From Microcoleus sp. GA_180221_E-2-1-MAG-45_12 (GTDB taxonomy: Bacteria; Cyanobacteriota; Cyanobacteriia; Cyanobacteriales; JAAUUE01), in assembly GCA_020692245.1 (NCBI GenBank), contig JAIMKT010000026.1, forward strand, positions 1,473 through 47,700: 46,228 nucleotides of DNA, in the 5' to 3' direction. Below the pieces are notes generated by a model that did no database searches, was not told the DNA's origin, and saw only the letters and a program-made list of their open reading frames with translations. Shown in pieces: positions 17,777 to 27,190 of the stretch (position 1 is its first letter; each line of letters begins with the position of its first letter). A program made the translations under genes and the position numbers.

Positions 17777-19459
17777 TTAAATATTTTTGGGTAATACCAG
17801 TTCAGGTTTAGATTTTTGGCTATTAGGAATCAGAGCTTTGATCGCCATTTCCGTAGTGAGATAACAGTTTTCTCTACCAATTTTATCTAGTAAACCTGTC
17901 CTTTCTAGTAATTCTTCTACCTCTGGCTGCAATCCTGTCAGTAACAAATTACAACTATGTCGTTTCAAGTCTTGGTAAATATCCTCTAGAGCAACCAAAC
18001 CAGTAGTATCCATATTAGGGACAAAACGCATCCGTAAAATTAAATGCTTCACTTCTGGCTCATCTCTTAAAAACGTGGCAAACTTTTCTGCTGCTCCGAA
18101 AAATAAAGGACCATCAATCCGATAAACAGCTATTTCCTTGCCCAATTCTAAAGTTATACCCGGAGGAAAAACTTCTGTATCTGGAATGCGGACTAGATTG
18201 AGTTCACTCATTCGTTTGATGAATAATGCTCCGGCGGCAATCAACCCTACTTCTACGGCTAGTACCAAGTCAAAGCAAATCGTCACGCCCCAAGTCAGCA
18301 TCATCACCCCCAGATCGGCATAGGTAGAGCGCATTAAGAGTCCGATCGCCTCCCACTCAATCATGCGTAAGCTAACTACCATAAGAATTCCTGCCAAGGC
18401 AGCGAGGGGAATTTTGGCAGCAAGGGGAGCCAAGCTCAATATAATCACTGCGAGAGCTATCCCATGGATGATCCCAGATAATCTCGTTTTTCCTCCTGAT
18501 CGCACATTAACCGCAGTTCTAGCGATCGCTCCTGTAGCGGGAATCCCTCCAAAAAACGGCGCAACTAAATTTCCAATTCCCTGACCAATCAACTCCCGGT
18601 TACTGTCATGCTTTTCACTTACCGTCATCCCATCTGCCACCACCGCCGAGAGAAGAGATTCAATACTACCTAGAGCAGCTAAGGCTAGAGCCGGATTGAT
18701 TAACTCCCGCAACAGTCGGGGATCATTCCAATGAGGAATACCGTGGGGAGTAGGTAAGGCTTGGGGAATTGTACCAATAGTAGGTAAATCTAGGTGCAGA
18801 AAAGTAGCGATCGCTGTGGCTAAGATCAACCCCACCAAGGATCCCGGCACTACTGTTGTAAGTTTCGGCAAGAAAATTTTAGTAGCTATCACTACGGAAG
18901 CAATCGCCACTGCCGCCCAATTAACTCCTCCTATATGATTTAAGGTATCCCACAGTCCGGGTAGAAAATGCTCACTCCGTTCTAGGTGCAATCCCAGAAA
19001 GTTATTGAGTTGACCACAAAAAATAATTACGGCAATCCCGTTAGTAAAACCCGCTGTCACTGGATAGGGAATAAATTTAACTAGCTGCCCCATTTTGGCA
19101 ACTCCCAAGGCAATCTGGATAATCCCTGCCATTACCCCAGCAATCCAAACTTTCTCAATACCATACTTAGCAACAATTCCTACCAAGACTACTGCCATGG
19201 CTCCCGTTGGTCCGGTGATTTGGACTGAAGATCCACCAAATATTGAAGCCAAAATCCCCGCCACGATCGCCGTATATAATCCCGCTTTGGGTTCCACCCC
19301 ACTAGCTACAGCAAAAGCCAAGGCTAGGGGCAATGCGACTACTGCTGCCGTCAAGCCCCCAGTTAAATCACCCTTAAAATGCTTAAAGGGTTGCCAATTC
19401 CAACCGCCGAAGAGTCCTGTTTTTGCAATGGCTCCAACTTTATCTAACAATATAGCCAT
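17777..19459 (-). CDS. SulP-family anion transporter with STAS domain
   Basis: A 560-residue inner-membrane anion transporter (SLC26/SulP), carrying sulfate or bicarbonate, probably with Na+ or H+. The N-terminal signature is GDLTGGLTAAVVALPLALAF, followed by about a dozen membrane spans including QITGPTGAMAVVLVG and GGIPATGAIARTAVNVRSGG. The C-terminal STAS domain starts near residue 440 (IAVYRIDGPLFFGAAEKF, RFVPNMDTTGLVALEDI). Cyanobacterial BicA is in this family, but I see nothing that proves bicarbonate as the substrate. It follows arsR by 48 bases and is very likely co-transcribed with it. Confidence 0.9.
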   Translation of the reverse strand: MAILLDKVGAIAKTGLFGGWNWQPFKHFKGDLTGGLTAAVVALPLALAFAVASGVEPKAGLYTAIVAGILASIFGGSSVQITGPTGAMAVVLVGIVAKYGIEKVWIAGVMAGIIQIALGVAKMGQLVKFIPYPVTAGFTNGIAVIIFCGQLNNFLGLHLERSEHFLPGLWDTLNHIGGVNWAAVAIASVVIATKIFLPKLTTVVPGSLVGLILATAIATFLHLDLPTIGTIPQALPTPHGIPHWNDPRLLRELINPALALAALGSIESLLSAVVADGMTVSEKHDSNRELIGQGIGNLVAPFFGGIPATGAIARTAVNVRSGGKTRLSGIIHGIALAVIILSLAPLAAKIPLAALAGILMVVSLRMIEWEAIGLLMRSTYADLGVMMLTWGVTICFDLVLAVEVGLIAAGALFIKRMSELNLVRIPDTEVFPPGITLELGKEIAVYRIDGPLFFGAAEKFATFLRDEPEVKHLILRMRFVPNMDTTGLVALEDIYQDLKRHSCNLLLTGLQPEVEELLERTGLLDKIGRENCYLTTEMAIKALIPNSQKSKPELVLPKNI

Positions 19460-19507
19460 AGATTTTCTCTCTAAGTTTCTTTCGAGTTTTGCCTAATATC
19501 TCCAACC

Positions 19508-19828
19508 CTACTCCATCTGCTCCAAGGTATCCCGTAATTGCACTAAATGATTGTTGAATACCACCAAGGCTGCCTCTAGAACCAGACAAATAGCTGGGTC
19601 ACGCAGACGATAAAACACCTGATTACCTCGTTTGCGGGTAGTAACAAAATTGTGATTACGCAGAATTGCTAACTGTTGCGACACTGATGAGGAAGGAATT
19701 TCCAGCCAACCTGCAATGTCGTTAACACACATTTCCCCATCTCTTAGAGAATCTAAAATTTGAATCCGGGTGGGGTTAGCTAATACCTTAAAAAAATCAG
19801 CTTTGAAGTAGCTGGACTGGAAGGGCAT
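19508..19828 (-). CDS. ArsR/SmtB-type winged-helix repressor
   Basis: A 106-residue winged-helix regulator. It shows FFKVLANPTRIQILDSLRDG (helices 1-2), an HTH around VNDIAGWLEIPSSSVSQQLA, and the beta wing VTTRKRGNQVFYRLRD. Of the usual ELCVCD metal motif only one Cys remains (EMCVND), so it may not sense metals. It is the first gene of an arsR-sulP unit, and such pairs recur in bacteria, so the transporter is the likely target. Candidate operator repeats lie directly upstream. Confidence 0.9.
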   Translation of the reverse strand: MPFQSSYFKADFFKVLANPTRIQILDSLRDGEMCVNDIAGWLEIPSSSVSQQLAILRNHNFVTTRKRGNQVFYRLRDPAICLVLEAALVVFNNHLVQLRDTLEQME

Positions 19829-19872
19829 GAGGGCATTTCCTCTTAGTTTTAGATTTACTTTTTGATGTTTGA

Positions 19873-19898
19873 ATATTTGTATCTATTGATATTTGCAT
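19873..19898 (-). promoter_or_regulatory. Candidate ArsR operator upstream of arsR-sulP
   Basis: Two copies of ATATTTGyAT (19873-19882 and 19889-19898) repeat with a 16-bp period, and the same region is imperfectly palindromic (TATC/GATA). The place, about 45-70 bases upstream of the arsR start, suits self-repression. Spotted by eye; no footprint or conservation was tested. Confidence 0.35.
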
Positions 19899-19935
19899 AT
19901 AGCTTAACATAAAATTTTATGATTATCTGAAGAAA

Positions 19936-19956
19936 TTGACACTACCACGGCTAAAG
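19936..19956 (-). repeat. Degenerate copy of the IS605-like terminal hairpin
   Basis: The 21 bases here match those at 5988-6008 at 19 positions (TTGACACT, then CCACG and CTAAAG), but the second arm of the hairpin is lost. It is probably the scar of an excised or decayed element between uvrA and arsR. Confidence 0.45.
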
Positions 19957-20026
19957 CAGATGAGTTTTACGGCGATTTCTCTAATTGTTGATTTGATTTT
20001 TTCTCAAAAAGATTGTAGGGCATATT

Positions 20027-22912
20027 TTAGATAGAGAGACAATGTTTGAGGTATTGACCAGTGTACGATCGACTATTTCTTGCGACTTCTTCTGGTGTAC
20101 CTTGGGCAATAATTTGTCCGCCCCGGTTGCCGCCTTCGGGCCCCAGATCGATCACCCAATCACTACAGCGAATCACATCTAGGTTATGTTCAATCACAAT
20201 CATCGAGTTGCCCTTATCCACCAATCTTTGCAACACATTTAATAACTGATGCACATCGTAGAAAGATAAGCCCGTAGTTGGTTCATCGATGAGATACAAA
20301 GTTTTTCCTGTGGCTCGGCGGGAGAGTTCGGTGGCTAATTTTACCCGTTGGGCTTCTCCTCCCGAAAGAGTCGGGGCAGTTTGTCCTAGTTGCAGATAGC
20401 CTAAACCAACATCTACAAGGGTTTGCAGTTTCAAGGCTGCCTTGGGAATGTTGCGAAAGAAATCGGCGGCTTCTTCAGCGGTCATACTCAACACCTCGGC
20501 GATCGACTTCCCCTTATACTTCACCTGCAAAGTTTCCCGGTTATACCTTGCCCCCTTGCACACTTCACACTGGACGTAGACATTAGGCAGGAAATTCATC
20601 TCAATCACATTCACGCCCTGTCCACTGCACGCCTCACAGCGCCCGCCCTTGACATTAAAGGAAAACTGCCCCGGCTTATAGCCCCTTGCCTTCGCTTCTA
20701 CAGTTTCCGAAAACACATCCCGGATCGCATCAAAAACCCCCGTGTAGGTAGCAGGATTCGATCGAGGAGTGCGCCCAATGGGAGATTGATCAATAACAAT
20801 TACCTTATCTAGACTCTGTAAACCCTTCACCGCTCCTAAGTCCTTGGGAAATGGCACGGTTTTGGTAAAGTGATGCTGGAGAGCTGGATAGAGGAGTTCG
20901 TTAATTAGGGTCGATTTTCCAGAACCGGAAACCCCGGTAATACATACTAGTTTCCCCAAAGGTAGTTCCACACTCAGATCCCGGAGATTGTTACGCTGAC
21001 AGTTGAGGAGGTGAATAGCTTTACCATTGCCTTCTCGTCGATCGCTAGGGGTGGCAATGGATCGCCGCCCGGAAAGGTACGCCCCCGTGAGAGAATCTTC
21101 TGCTGCTAAGATATCCTCAATCCCGCCCTGAGCCACGATCGAACCCCCGTGAATCCCTGCCCCAATGCCAATATCCACCACATAATCCGCCGCCCGGATG
21201 GTTTCCTCGTCGTGTTCTACCACAATCAAGGTATTACCCAAATCCCTAAGTTTTGTGAGGGTTTGCAGGAGCTTGCTATTATCCCGTTGGTGTAAGCCAA
21301 TACTAGGTTCATCAAGGACGTAGAGGACTCCCGTTAAGCCAGAACCAATTTGGGTCGCTAACCGAATTCGTTGGGCTTCTCCGCCAGAAAGGGTCATAGT
21401 AGCTCGATCGAGGGTGAGATAATCTAATCCCACATCTAGGAGGAATTGTAATCTGGCTTTGATTTCCTTGAGGACTAAATGCCCGATCTGGGCTTGGCGA
21501 TCGCTCAATTTTAGATGGTTAGTGCGATCGAGAGCCTCGCTAATAGAAGCACCAGTTAAATCTGTAATTCGGGACTGTCCCAAACGCACTGCCAAGGCTT
21601 CTGGTTTTAAGCGCTGCCCATGACAAACTTCACAGGGCTGATCGACGAGATACTGTTCTAACTTTTGTTTCTGGAGTTCTGTCCCACTGTCGTACTGCCC
21701 TTGGAGCATAGCAAGCACCCCCTTGTAGGTACGCAATTGTACCCCCGCACTACCCCGATAGCGAGAATCTAATTCTACGGGAATTTTTTCTGGGGAACCG
21801 TAGAGAATAATCTGCTGTTGCTCTGGGGTTAATTTTTGCCAAGGTTGTTGAATTTCAAATTCGTAGACCTGAGAGAGGCTGTAGAGCAGGGAGAGGTAAT
21901 AAGAACTATCCTTATCCGACCAGGGGGCGATCGCACTGTAGGTAGGTTGAGAAGGATCAGGAATCACCAATTCTGGGGAAAAAGTCCGCAAGCTCCCCAA
22001 ACCATGACAATTGGGACAGGCTCCGTAGGGGGAATTAAAGGAAAATAACCGGGGGGAAAGTTCATCCATCACCGCCCCGTGTTCATGGCAGGCAAATTTC
22101 TCGGAAAATACCAACTCCTTCGGCAGTTCCTCCTCTTCCTCATACCCAGACTCCCTACCTTCTCCTACCTCCTCTACCTTCTTTACCTCCTTCTCCCCCA
22201 CCACACTAATCACCGCAATCCCTTCACTCCTCTTCAAGCAGGTATTCAGAGAATCGACTAACCGGGCTTGGAGGTCTGGCTTTTTGACTAGGCGATCGAT
22301 CACCACTTCGATATTATGGGCGTGGTTTTTGGCAAGTTCAATATTGTCATCTAAGTTCCGCACCTCTCCATTGATCCGCACCCGGACAAAGCCCTCGGCA
22401 GCAAGGCTAGAAAGTAGTTTTTGGTGCGTGCCTTTTTTGCCTCGAATCACGGGAGCGAGGACTTGAAACTTCGTGCCATCGGGCAGAGCCATGATCTGGT
22501 CACACATTTCATCAATAGTCTGGGGGGCAATGTTGCGATCGCAGATGGGACAATGGGGCGTGCCTGCTCTGCCAAAAAGTAAACGCAGATAATCATAAAT
22601 TTCCGTCACTGTGCCGACGGTCGATCGAGGATTGTGGGAAGTAGATTTTTGGTCAATGGAAATAGCGGGGCTGAGTCCCTCGATCGCATCCACATCGGGT
22701 TTATCCAACTGCCCCAAAAACTGCCGAGCATAGGCACTGAGAGATTCTACATACCGCCGTTGTCCCTCAGCAAAGATAGTATCAAAAGCCAAGGAAGATT
22801 TTCCTGATCCCGAAACCCCGGTAAAGACAATCAATCGATCGCGGGGCAACTCTAGATCAATATTTTTCAGATTATGTTGCCGAGCGCCACGAATAATAAT
22901 AGTGTCTTTCAT
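20027..22912 (-). CDS. uvrA: Excinuclease ABC subunit A
   Basis: The damage-recognition ATPase of nucleotide excision repair; it loads UvrB at lesions. The 961-residue product begins [20 protein letters not shown] and has Walker A motifs [14 protein letters not shown] (near 32) and [15 protein letters not shown], two ABC signatures ([17 protein letters not shown] and [16 protein letters not shown]), and zinc-binding CxxC pairs ([20 protein letters not shown]). Residues about 237-266 are an unusual low-complexity stretch ([20 protein letters not shown]) encoded by a pyrimidine-rich repeat. It is monocistronic or the distal gene after Uma2, 27 bases upstream. Confidence 0.97.
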   Translation of the reverse strand: MKDTIIIRGARQHNLKNIDLELPRDRLIVFTGVSGSGKSSLAFDTIFAEGQRRYVESLSAYARQFLGQLDKPDVDAIEGLSPAISIDQKSTSHNPRSTVGTVTEIYDYLRLLFGRAGTPHCPICDRNIAPQTIDEMCDQIMALPDGTKFQVLAPVIRGKKGTHQKLLSSLAAEGFVRVRINGEVRNLDDNIELAKNHAHNIEVVIDRLVKKPDLQARLVDSLNTCLKRSEGIAVISVVGEKEVKKVEEVGEGRESGYEEEEELPKELVFSEKFACHEHGAVMDELSPRLFSFNSPYGACPNCHGLGSLRTFSPELVIPDPSQPTYSAIAPWSDKDSSYYLSLLYSLSQVYEFEIQQPWQKLTPEQQQIILYGSPEKIPVELDSRYRGSAGVQLRTYKGVLAMLQGQYDSGTELQKQKLEQYLVDQPCEVCHGQRLKPEALAVRLGQSRITDLTGASISEALDRTNHLKLSDRQAQIGHLVLKEIKARLQFLLDVGLDYLTLDRATMTLSGGEAQRIRLATQIGSGLTGVLYVLDEPSIGLHQRDNSKLLQTLTKLRDLGNTLIVVEHDEETIRAADYVVDIGIGAGIHGGSIVAQGGIEDILAAEDSLTGAYLSGRRSIATPSDRREGNGKAIHLLNCQRNNLRDLSVELPLGKLVCITGVSGSGKSTLINELLYPALQHHFTKTVPFPKDLGAVKGLQSLDKVIVIDQSPIGRTPRSNPATYTGVFDAIRDVFSETVEAKARGYKPGQFSFNVKGGRCEACSGQGVNVIEMNFLPNVYVQCEVCKGARYNRETLQVKYKGKSIAEVLSMTAEEAADFFRNIPKAALKLQTLVDVGLGYLQLGQTAPTLSGGEAQRVKLATELSRRATGKTLYLIDEPTTGLSFYDVHQLLNVLQRLVDKGNSMIVIEHNLDVIRCSDWVIDLGPEGGNRGGQIIAQGTPEEVARNSRSYTGQYLKHCLSI
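22122..22201. repeat. Pyrimidine-rich repeat inside uvrA
   Basis: On the plus strand this is a run of CTCCTCTACCTTC-type units. TACCTTCTTTACCTCC (22175-22190) and TACCTCCTCTACCT (22166-22179) recur exactly at 23756-23771 and 23775-23788. On the coding strand it yields the Glu/Lys/Gly-rich insertion near residues 237-266 of UvrA without breaking the frame. Confidence 0.6.
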
Positions 22913-22939
22913 AAAATCAGGGGTATTAATAACTTTTCT

Positions 22940-23671
22940 CTAACTAAATTCTTCTGGGTCTAACCCCAATTCTCGTAACTTTTGGGCAAGGCGATCGGCT
23001 CGTTGTTTTTCCATATCAGCCCGTTGCCTTTCTTGATTCGTCAAACTAGCTAGTTCCTCTGGAGTAGGGAGACGATTACCTTCCTCGTCATACCAGTAGA
23101 GCCAGTTCCTGACTCGATCGTCATAAATATCCCTTTCCATCCCTAAACCTAAGTCAATCTCCGGCATCCACACTCGATCTCCCGGCAGGAGTTGATATTC
23201 TCCATTAACTAGGCGATAGATTTCTAAGATTTGATGCCCCCGCCGGGCTTTGGGTTTAATCAGGAAAACGGCATAGTACAACACTCCCATCTGGGCGTAG
23301 ATATCTCGTTTCTGTTCGTATTCACCGCCGTAGGTTTTCGAGACAGTTTCGATCGCTAGTATCGGCACAACATAATCTTCTTCCCAGAGGACATAACTTA
23401 ATCTACCAATATCATCACCACCCTTGAATCTCTCCACTCCCAAACTCAAAAAAGCATCGGGAGCCACCGCAGGTTTGTTTGGATCGTAGTAAATTCCTAT
23501 ATCTACACCAAAGAACCAATCAGTGCGCCCTTGCCAAGCAAAAGAGAGGATTGATCGAAGTAAGTTGGGAATTAAGTTCTGAAATTCATTATCCACAGGT
23601 TTTCCATCGGAGTAGGGCAGTTCTTCTGCCGTAGGCAGATAAGTGGTAGTGGCATCATAACGAGTAATCAT
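22940..23671 (-). CDS. Uma2-family (DUF820) PD-(D/E)XK-type protein
   Basis: A 243-residue member of the Uma2 family, very numerous in cyanobacteria and built on a restriction-endonuclease-like fold. The candidate active-site pieces are APDAFLSLG (Asp), [12 protein letters not shown] (Glu) and [19 protein letters not shown] (Lys-containing helix). The C-terminal 40 residues form a charged helix ([20 protein letters not shown]) ending LGLDPEEF, a common tail in this family. The function is unknown; a mobile-DNA-linked nuclease role is only inferred. It lies 27 bases upstream of uvrA. Confidence 0.88.
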   Translation of the reverse strand: MITRYDATTTYLPTAEELPYSDGKPVDNEFQNLIPNLLRSILSFAWQGRTDWFFGVDIGIYYDPNKPAVAPDAFLSLGVERFKGGDDIGRLSYVLWEEDYVVPILAIETVSKTYGGEYEQKRDIYAQMGVLYYAVFLIKPKARRGHQILEIYRLVNGEYQLLPGDRVWMPEIDLGLGMERDIYDDRVRNWLYWYDEEGNRLPTPEELASLTNQERQRADMEKQRADRLAQKLRELGLDPEEFS

Positions 23672-23734
23672 AGTTATACCTAACGAGAATCTAAATTAAT
23701 AACCATCAACAAATCAAAACTCCAAAACAACTCC

Positions 23735-23797
23735 TCTACTTCTTTCTCCTCCCCTTACCTTCTTTACCTCCCTGTACCTCCTCTACCTCCTCCCTAC
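23735..23797. repeat. Intergenic pyrimidine-rich repeat
   Basis: A run of CTACCTCC/TTCTTTACCTCC units between the YajQ and Uma2 genes, reaching the last codons of yajQ. It shares a 16-base and a 14-base exact match with the stretch inside uvrA at 22122-22201, in the same orientation. Confidence 0.6.
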
Positions 23798-24285
23798 CGA
23801 TAATTAGTAAACTGCAAAGCCACAGGCAAATCTTCCTGCTTTAATCTCTGGATCACTGTCTGCAACTCATCCTTATCCTTGGCAGAAACTCGCACCGTAT
23901 CCCCTTGGATGGAGGCTTGGATTTTCTTAAATTCATCTCGAATTAACTTACTAATCTGTTTGGCAATTTCTTGGCTAATGCCCTTGACTAGCTTCACTTC
24001 CTGCCGGACTCGATTGCCCCCTGCCGCCTCGATTTTGCCGTAGTCAAAGATTTTGAGAGATAGACTCCTTTTCGCTGCCTTGGTTTGCATAATCATGTGG
24101 ACAGCATCTAGGGTCATTTCACTGTCGGAGTTGATAGTGATCACCTCTTCCCCCAGTTCCAAGGTGGTTTTGGTGTCCTTGAGGTCGTAGCGGGATTGAA
24201 TTTCTCGATTAGTCTGGTCGATCGTATTTACCAATTCTTGGCGATCGAATTCACTCACAATATCAAAAGAATAGGTAGCTGCCAT
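23794..24285 (-). CDS. yajQ: YajQ-family nucleotide-binding protein
   Basis: A 163-residue protein of the YajQ/UPF0234 family, two ferredoxin-like folds; some members bind cyclic di-GMP or nucleic acids. It begins with the family signature [20 protein letters not shown] and contains [33 protein letters not shown] and the C-terminal [19 protein letters not shown]. The length is normal. Its last codons overlap the end of a pyrimidine-rich repeat. The function in cyanobacteria is not established. Confidence 0.95.
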   Translation of the reverse strand: MAATYSFDIVSEFDRQELVNTIDQTNREIQSRYDLKDTKTTLELGEEVITINSDSEMTLDAVHMIMQTKAAKRSLSLKIFDYGKIEAAGGNRVRQEVKLVKGISQEIAKQISKLIRDEFKKIQASIQGDTVRVSAKDKDELQTVIQRLKQEDLPVALQFTNYR

Positions 24286-24448
24286 AATGAATTAATTTAA
24301 TTTTTTAGCTTGGTTTTAGCTGAGATTTTTAATTTACTTTATTTAGTTTACTTGCTTAATTTTCAACTCACCGGATCTCTCATTTTAGCTCCTAAGCGGG
24401 AAGCCCCCCACTCTATTTGCTTAGGATGAGTGTCGGGATGAGAGCGAG

Positions 24449-24595
24449 TCAATCGATAGAATTCAATACCCCGGAGATGGACAACTTTCTAATTAACTCT
24501 CGAAGTAATTCACTCTGCTGTCTTTTCTTGATTTTACAATAGTCTTTCAAGTGCTGTAACTCTTCATCCGTAAGCCGAAAATTAACTTGATTCAT
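24449..24595 (-). CDS. Small ribbon-helix-helix DNA-binding protein divergent from tnpB
   Basis: A 48-residue protein. The beta strand QVNFRLTDEEL is followed by helices LQHLKDYCKIKKRQQSELL and RELIRKL, the layout of MetJ/Arc/CopG-type ribbon-helix-helix proteins that bind DNA as dimers. The ATG is at 24595, 35 bases from the tnpB ATG on the other strand, so both promoters lie in the same short gap. The likely role is to repress the shared promoter region or to help at the element's end; this is inference from position. Similar small genes accompany other cyanobacterial tnpB units as far as I know. Confidence 0.65.
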   Translation of the reverse strand: MNQVNFRLTDEELQHLKDYCKIKKRQQSELLRELIRKLSISGVLNSID

Positions 24596-24618
24596 AAATA
24601 TCGTGTATAGTTGTGCGC

Positions 24619-24624
24619 TATAAT
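24619..24624 (+). promoter_or_regulatory. -10 box of tnpB, near-leaderless
   Basis: A perfect TATAAT ends 6 bases before the ATG at 24631, so transcription from it would start at about the initiation codon. No convincing -35 hexamer is seen at 16-18 bases upstream. Confidence 0.4.
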
Positions 24625-24630
24625 TATCCC

Positions 24631-25851
24631 ATGCTCACAGCCTACAAGTACAAATTACGTCCCAATGAATCTCAAGCCCATCAAATTGATGAGTGGCTTA
24701 ATTTGTTGCGGATGCAATACAACTACAGGCTAGGTCAACGTTTTGACTGGTACGAATCTACTAGATGCCCTATCAACTCGTGTTCTCTTGTTTCTTGCAG
24801 CATTGCTGAGGTAGTGGAACAACCGGATTACTATTGGCAAAAAAGAGACTTACTCAACACCAAGAAACTATTTCCTGAGTATGGAGAGATTCACTCTCAG
24901 GTATTGCAAGATTGTGTGGCTAGAGTTAAGAAATCTTTTGACCGCTATCTCACCAAGAACAAATCTGGTAAGCGTTCGGGTAAGCCTAGATTTAAGGGGC
25001 GGGGCAGATACCACAGTTTTACCTATCCCCAAATAAAACAGGATTGCATTGAAAATAATCGGATTGCTTTACCCAAAATTGGCAAGGTAAAAATTATTCT
25101 CCATCGTCCCATTCCAGATGGGTTTAAGATCAAAACTGCTCAGGTGGTTAGGAATGCTGACGGATATCATGCAATCCTTACTCTGCAAGACGATTCAGTG
25201 CCAGCCATTAGCCCTGATGTTAATCTTGATAACTCTGTGGGGATTGACATGGGACTCAAGGATTTCTTAATTACCAGCGATGGTGATACTGTCCCCATTC
25301 CCCAATTTGCGAGGAAATCAGAGAAACGGAAAAAGCTACTGAATAAATCAGTCTCTCGGAAAAAGAAAGGCTCTAATCGTAGGCGTAAAACAGTTAAGAA
25401 ACTTTCTAAACATCACCAAAAAATAGCTAGACAACGAAAAGATTTTCATTACAAAACCTCTCAGAAATTACTAGATAAGTATGATGTGGTTGGCTTTGAG
25501 GATTTGAATATCAAGGGTTTAGCTAAAACTAGAATGAGCAAGTCTATCCTAGATGCTGGATGGGGTGAATTTCTGTCTATTCTCCAAACCAAAGCTGCAA
25601 ATGCTGGGTTGATGGCAATAGCGGTAAATCCAAAAGGCACTACTCAGAATTGTTCTAATTGCGGTACTCACGTCCCTAAAACCATTGCTGACAGATGGCA
25701 TAGTTGTCCTTCCTGTGGATTGGAACTAGACAGAGATGTGAATGCAGCAATTAATATCAAGAATATCGCTGTGGGACGCACAGTGGTTAAAGCTCAGGAT
25801 ACACCCTATGCAATAGCAGGGTTCACTGAGAAGCCCGCACTGTATGCCTAG
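24631..25851 (+). CDS. tnpB: TnpB RNA-guided nuclease (IS200/IS605 group)
   Basis: A 406-residue TnpB, the ancestor-type relative of Cas12: a RuvC nuclease guided by an omegaRNA made from the element's 3' end. The catalytic set is complete: Asp206 in VGIDMGLKDF, Glu290 in VGFEDLNIKGLAK and Asp369 in ELDRDVNAAINI. The zinc finger is CSNCG (341-344) with CPSCG (359-362). The N-terminal MLTAYKYKLRPNESQ is the standard start, so I prefer ATG 24631 over a GTG at 24613. No frameshift or stop interrupts it, so the nuclease may be active. Confidence 0.93.
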   Translation: MLTAYKYKLRPNESQAHQIDEWLNLLRMQYNYRLGQRFDWYESTRCPINSCSLVSCSIAEVVEQPDYYWQKRDLLNTKKLFPEYGEIHSQVLQDCVARVKKSFDRYLTKNKSGKRSGKPRFKGRGRYHSFTYPQIKQDCIENNRIALPKIGKVKIILHRPIPDGFKIKTAQVVRNADGYHAILTLQDDSVPAISPDVNLDNSVGIDMGLKDFLITSDGDTVPIPQFARKSEKRKKLLNKSVSRKKKGSNRRRKTVKKLSKHHQKIARQRKDFHYKTSQKLLDKYDVVGFEDLNIKGLAKTRMSKSILDAGWGEFLSILQTKAANAGLMAIAVNPKGTTQNCSNCGTHVPKTIADRWHSCPSCGLELDRDVNAAINIKNIAVGRTVVKAQDTPYAIAGFTEKPALYA

Positions 25852-25882
25852 AACCCTTTGGGAAGCAAGCTACAGTGTCGGG
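25834..25882 (+). ncRNA. 3'-terminal hairpin of a candidate omegaRNA
   Basis: CCCGCACTGTA (25834-25844) pairs with TACAGTGTCGGG (25871-25882), an 11-bp stem with one bulged base, spanning the tnpB stop codon. A small CCC-TTT-GGG hairpin sits in the loop. In TnpB systems the omegaRNA overlaps the end of the gene and its guide is copied from flanking DNA, here beginning around 25885. The exact 5' end of the RNA is not visible. Confidence 0.5.
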
Positions 25883-25902
25883 AGTCGTCACTGCATTTTT
25901 TC

Positions 25903-25939
25903 GGATATTTTGCACTCTGAGTCATCGCTCAGGATATCC
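25903..25939. repeat. Inverted repeat downstream of tnpB
   Basis: GGATAT (25903-25908) with ATATCC (25934-25939) encloses CTGAG-TCATCG-CTCAG (25917-25932). It may be part of the element's right end or a transcript terminator. Confidence 0.35.
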
Positions 25940-26095
25940 TTACCCTCTACTTAAATAGAACTTACCTTCTCTTTTCGGTTTCTCAAATTCCGGCAAATTG
26001 CCACAAAGAATACTAGACAAATCTCCTAGATAGACTAAATATCTTATAGTAAGCACAAGTAATCATGAGTAATTAGAGTTTTGGGAGAGGTAAGT

Positions 26096-27163
26096 ATGCT
26101 CGATCGCCTGTTTAGCGTTTTATTAATTGGCTTAACTAGTCTGCTTGGTCTGCTGGGGAGCTTTTGGGGCTTCACTCCTCCTGCTCAAGCTGCTGGATGT
26201 ACCCTCACGGCGATCGTCTGGGAAGGTTATACCGATGCTTCCTTTGCAGATAAATTCACTGAAGCCACGGGCTGCACCATCAAAGCTACCTACGCAGGTT
26301 CTAGTGATGAAATGTTTGCCAAATTTAGAACTGGGGGCGGCAGAAACTACGATCTGATCTCGGCTTCTGGGGATATTACCGAACGTCTTTACAAGGCTGG
26401 CTTAGTCTTGCCCCTTGATTCTAGTAAGTTGACAAACTACGATACGGTGTTTCCCTCTTTCCAGAATGGGAAATGGAATAGTTTTGATGGCAAACCCTAC
26501 GGAGCTACCTTTGCTTGGGGGCCGAATGTTCTGCTCTACAACACCAAGGAAGTTAAACCTAGTCCCAAGGATTGGAATATTTTATTTAACCCCAAATATG
26601 CCGGAAAAATCACCCTGCCGGATAACCCAATTACGATCGCCGATGTGGCTCTTTGGCTTGGTTTCTCGGATCCCTACGATCTCAGTGAGGAGCAACTGCA
26701 ACAGGTAAAAACTAAACTCCTGCAACTCCGTCCCCAAGTCCGTAAATTTTGGACAACGGGGGGTGAATTGGCAAATCTGTTCCAATCTGGAGAGGTGGTT
26801 TTAGCCCATGCCTGGCCCCTTACCTATACCCAACTCAAGGAAGCCGGATTCCCCATCGCTTCAGCAATCCCCAAGGGCAAACTCACGGGATGGACAGATT
26901 CGTGGATGATTTCTAAAAATTCTGCCAATATTGACGCTGCCTACAAATGGATTGACTTTATCTTGAGTGGTGAAGGGCAGAAAGGGGTGATGGATGTCAC
27001 GGGTTACTCTGGGGCGACCACCTTGGGAGTGGAGGCGATCGGGGCAGCGAAAGCCAAGGAATTATTCATGGATGACCTCTCCCTCCACCAAGAAATTAAT
27101 ATGTGGCAGAGTGTGAAAAACTACGATCAATGGGTGGAAGTTTGGAATGAAATTCGCAGCTAA
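26096..27163 (+). CDS. Spermidine/putrescine-type ABC substrate-binding protein (PotD-like)
   Basis: A 355-residue periplasmic binding protein. A signal peptide (hydrophobic core LFSVLLIGLTSLLGLLG, cleavage after PPAQA) is followed by TAIVWEGYTDASFADKF and ATYAGSSDEMFAKFRTGGG, typical of the polyamine-binding PotD cluster, and by GWTDSWMIS and a final MWQSVKNYDQWVEVWNEI. I chose ATG 26096 because it gives a proper signal peptide and is preceded by GGGAGAGG; the frame opens at TTG 26081. No permease or ATPase gene is adjacent, so it must work with a transporter encoded elsewhere. The ligand is uncertain. Confidence 0.85.
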   Translation: MLDRLFSVLLIGLTSLLGLLGSFWGFTPPAQAAGCTLTAIVWEGYTDASFADKFTEATGCTIKATYAGSSDEMFAKFRTGGGRNYDLISASGDITERLYKAGLVLPLDSSKLTNYDTVFPSFQNGKWNSFDGKPYGATFAWGPNVLLYNTKEVKPSPKDWNILFNPKYAGKITLPDNPITIADVALWLGFSDPYDLSEEQLQQVKTKLLQLRPQVRKFWTTGGELANLFQSGEVVLAHAWPLTYTQLKEAGFPIASAIPKGKLTGWTDSWMISKNSANIDAAYKWIDFILSGEGQKGVMDVTGYSGATTLGVEAIGAAKAKELFMDDLSLHQEINMWQSVKNYDQWVEVWNEIRS

Positions 27164-27190
27164 GAGGATATCTACGACCTTCTTAAAAAC

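Larger units (their letters stand above)
24391..25885 (+). mobile_element. IS200/IS605-group unit with tnpB only (IS1341-like)
   Basis: The unit holds a full tnpB, a divergent ribbon-helix-helix gene, and end structures, but no tnpA. The left side has the inverted repeat CCTAAGC (24391-24397) / GCTTAGG (24419-24425). The right side has a long hairpin at 25834-25882. The 10-mer AGTGTCGGGA occurs at both sides (24429-24438 and 25874-25883). Exact borders are not known, since this group leaves no target duplication. Movement would need TnpA from elsewhere. Confidence 0.65.
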
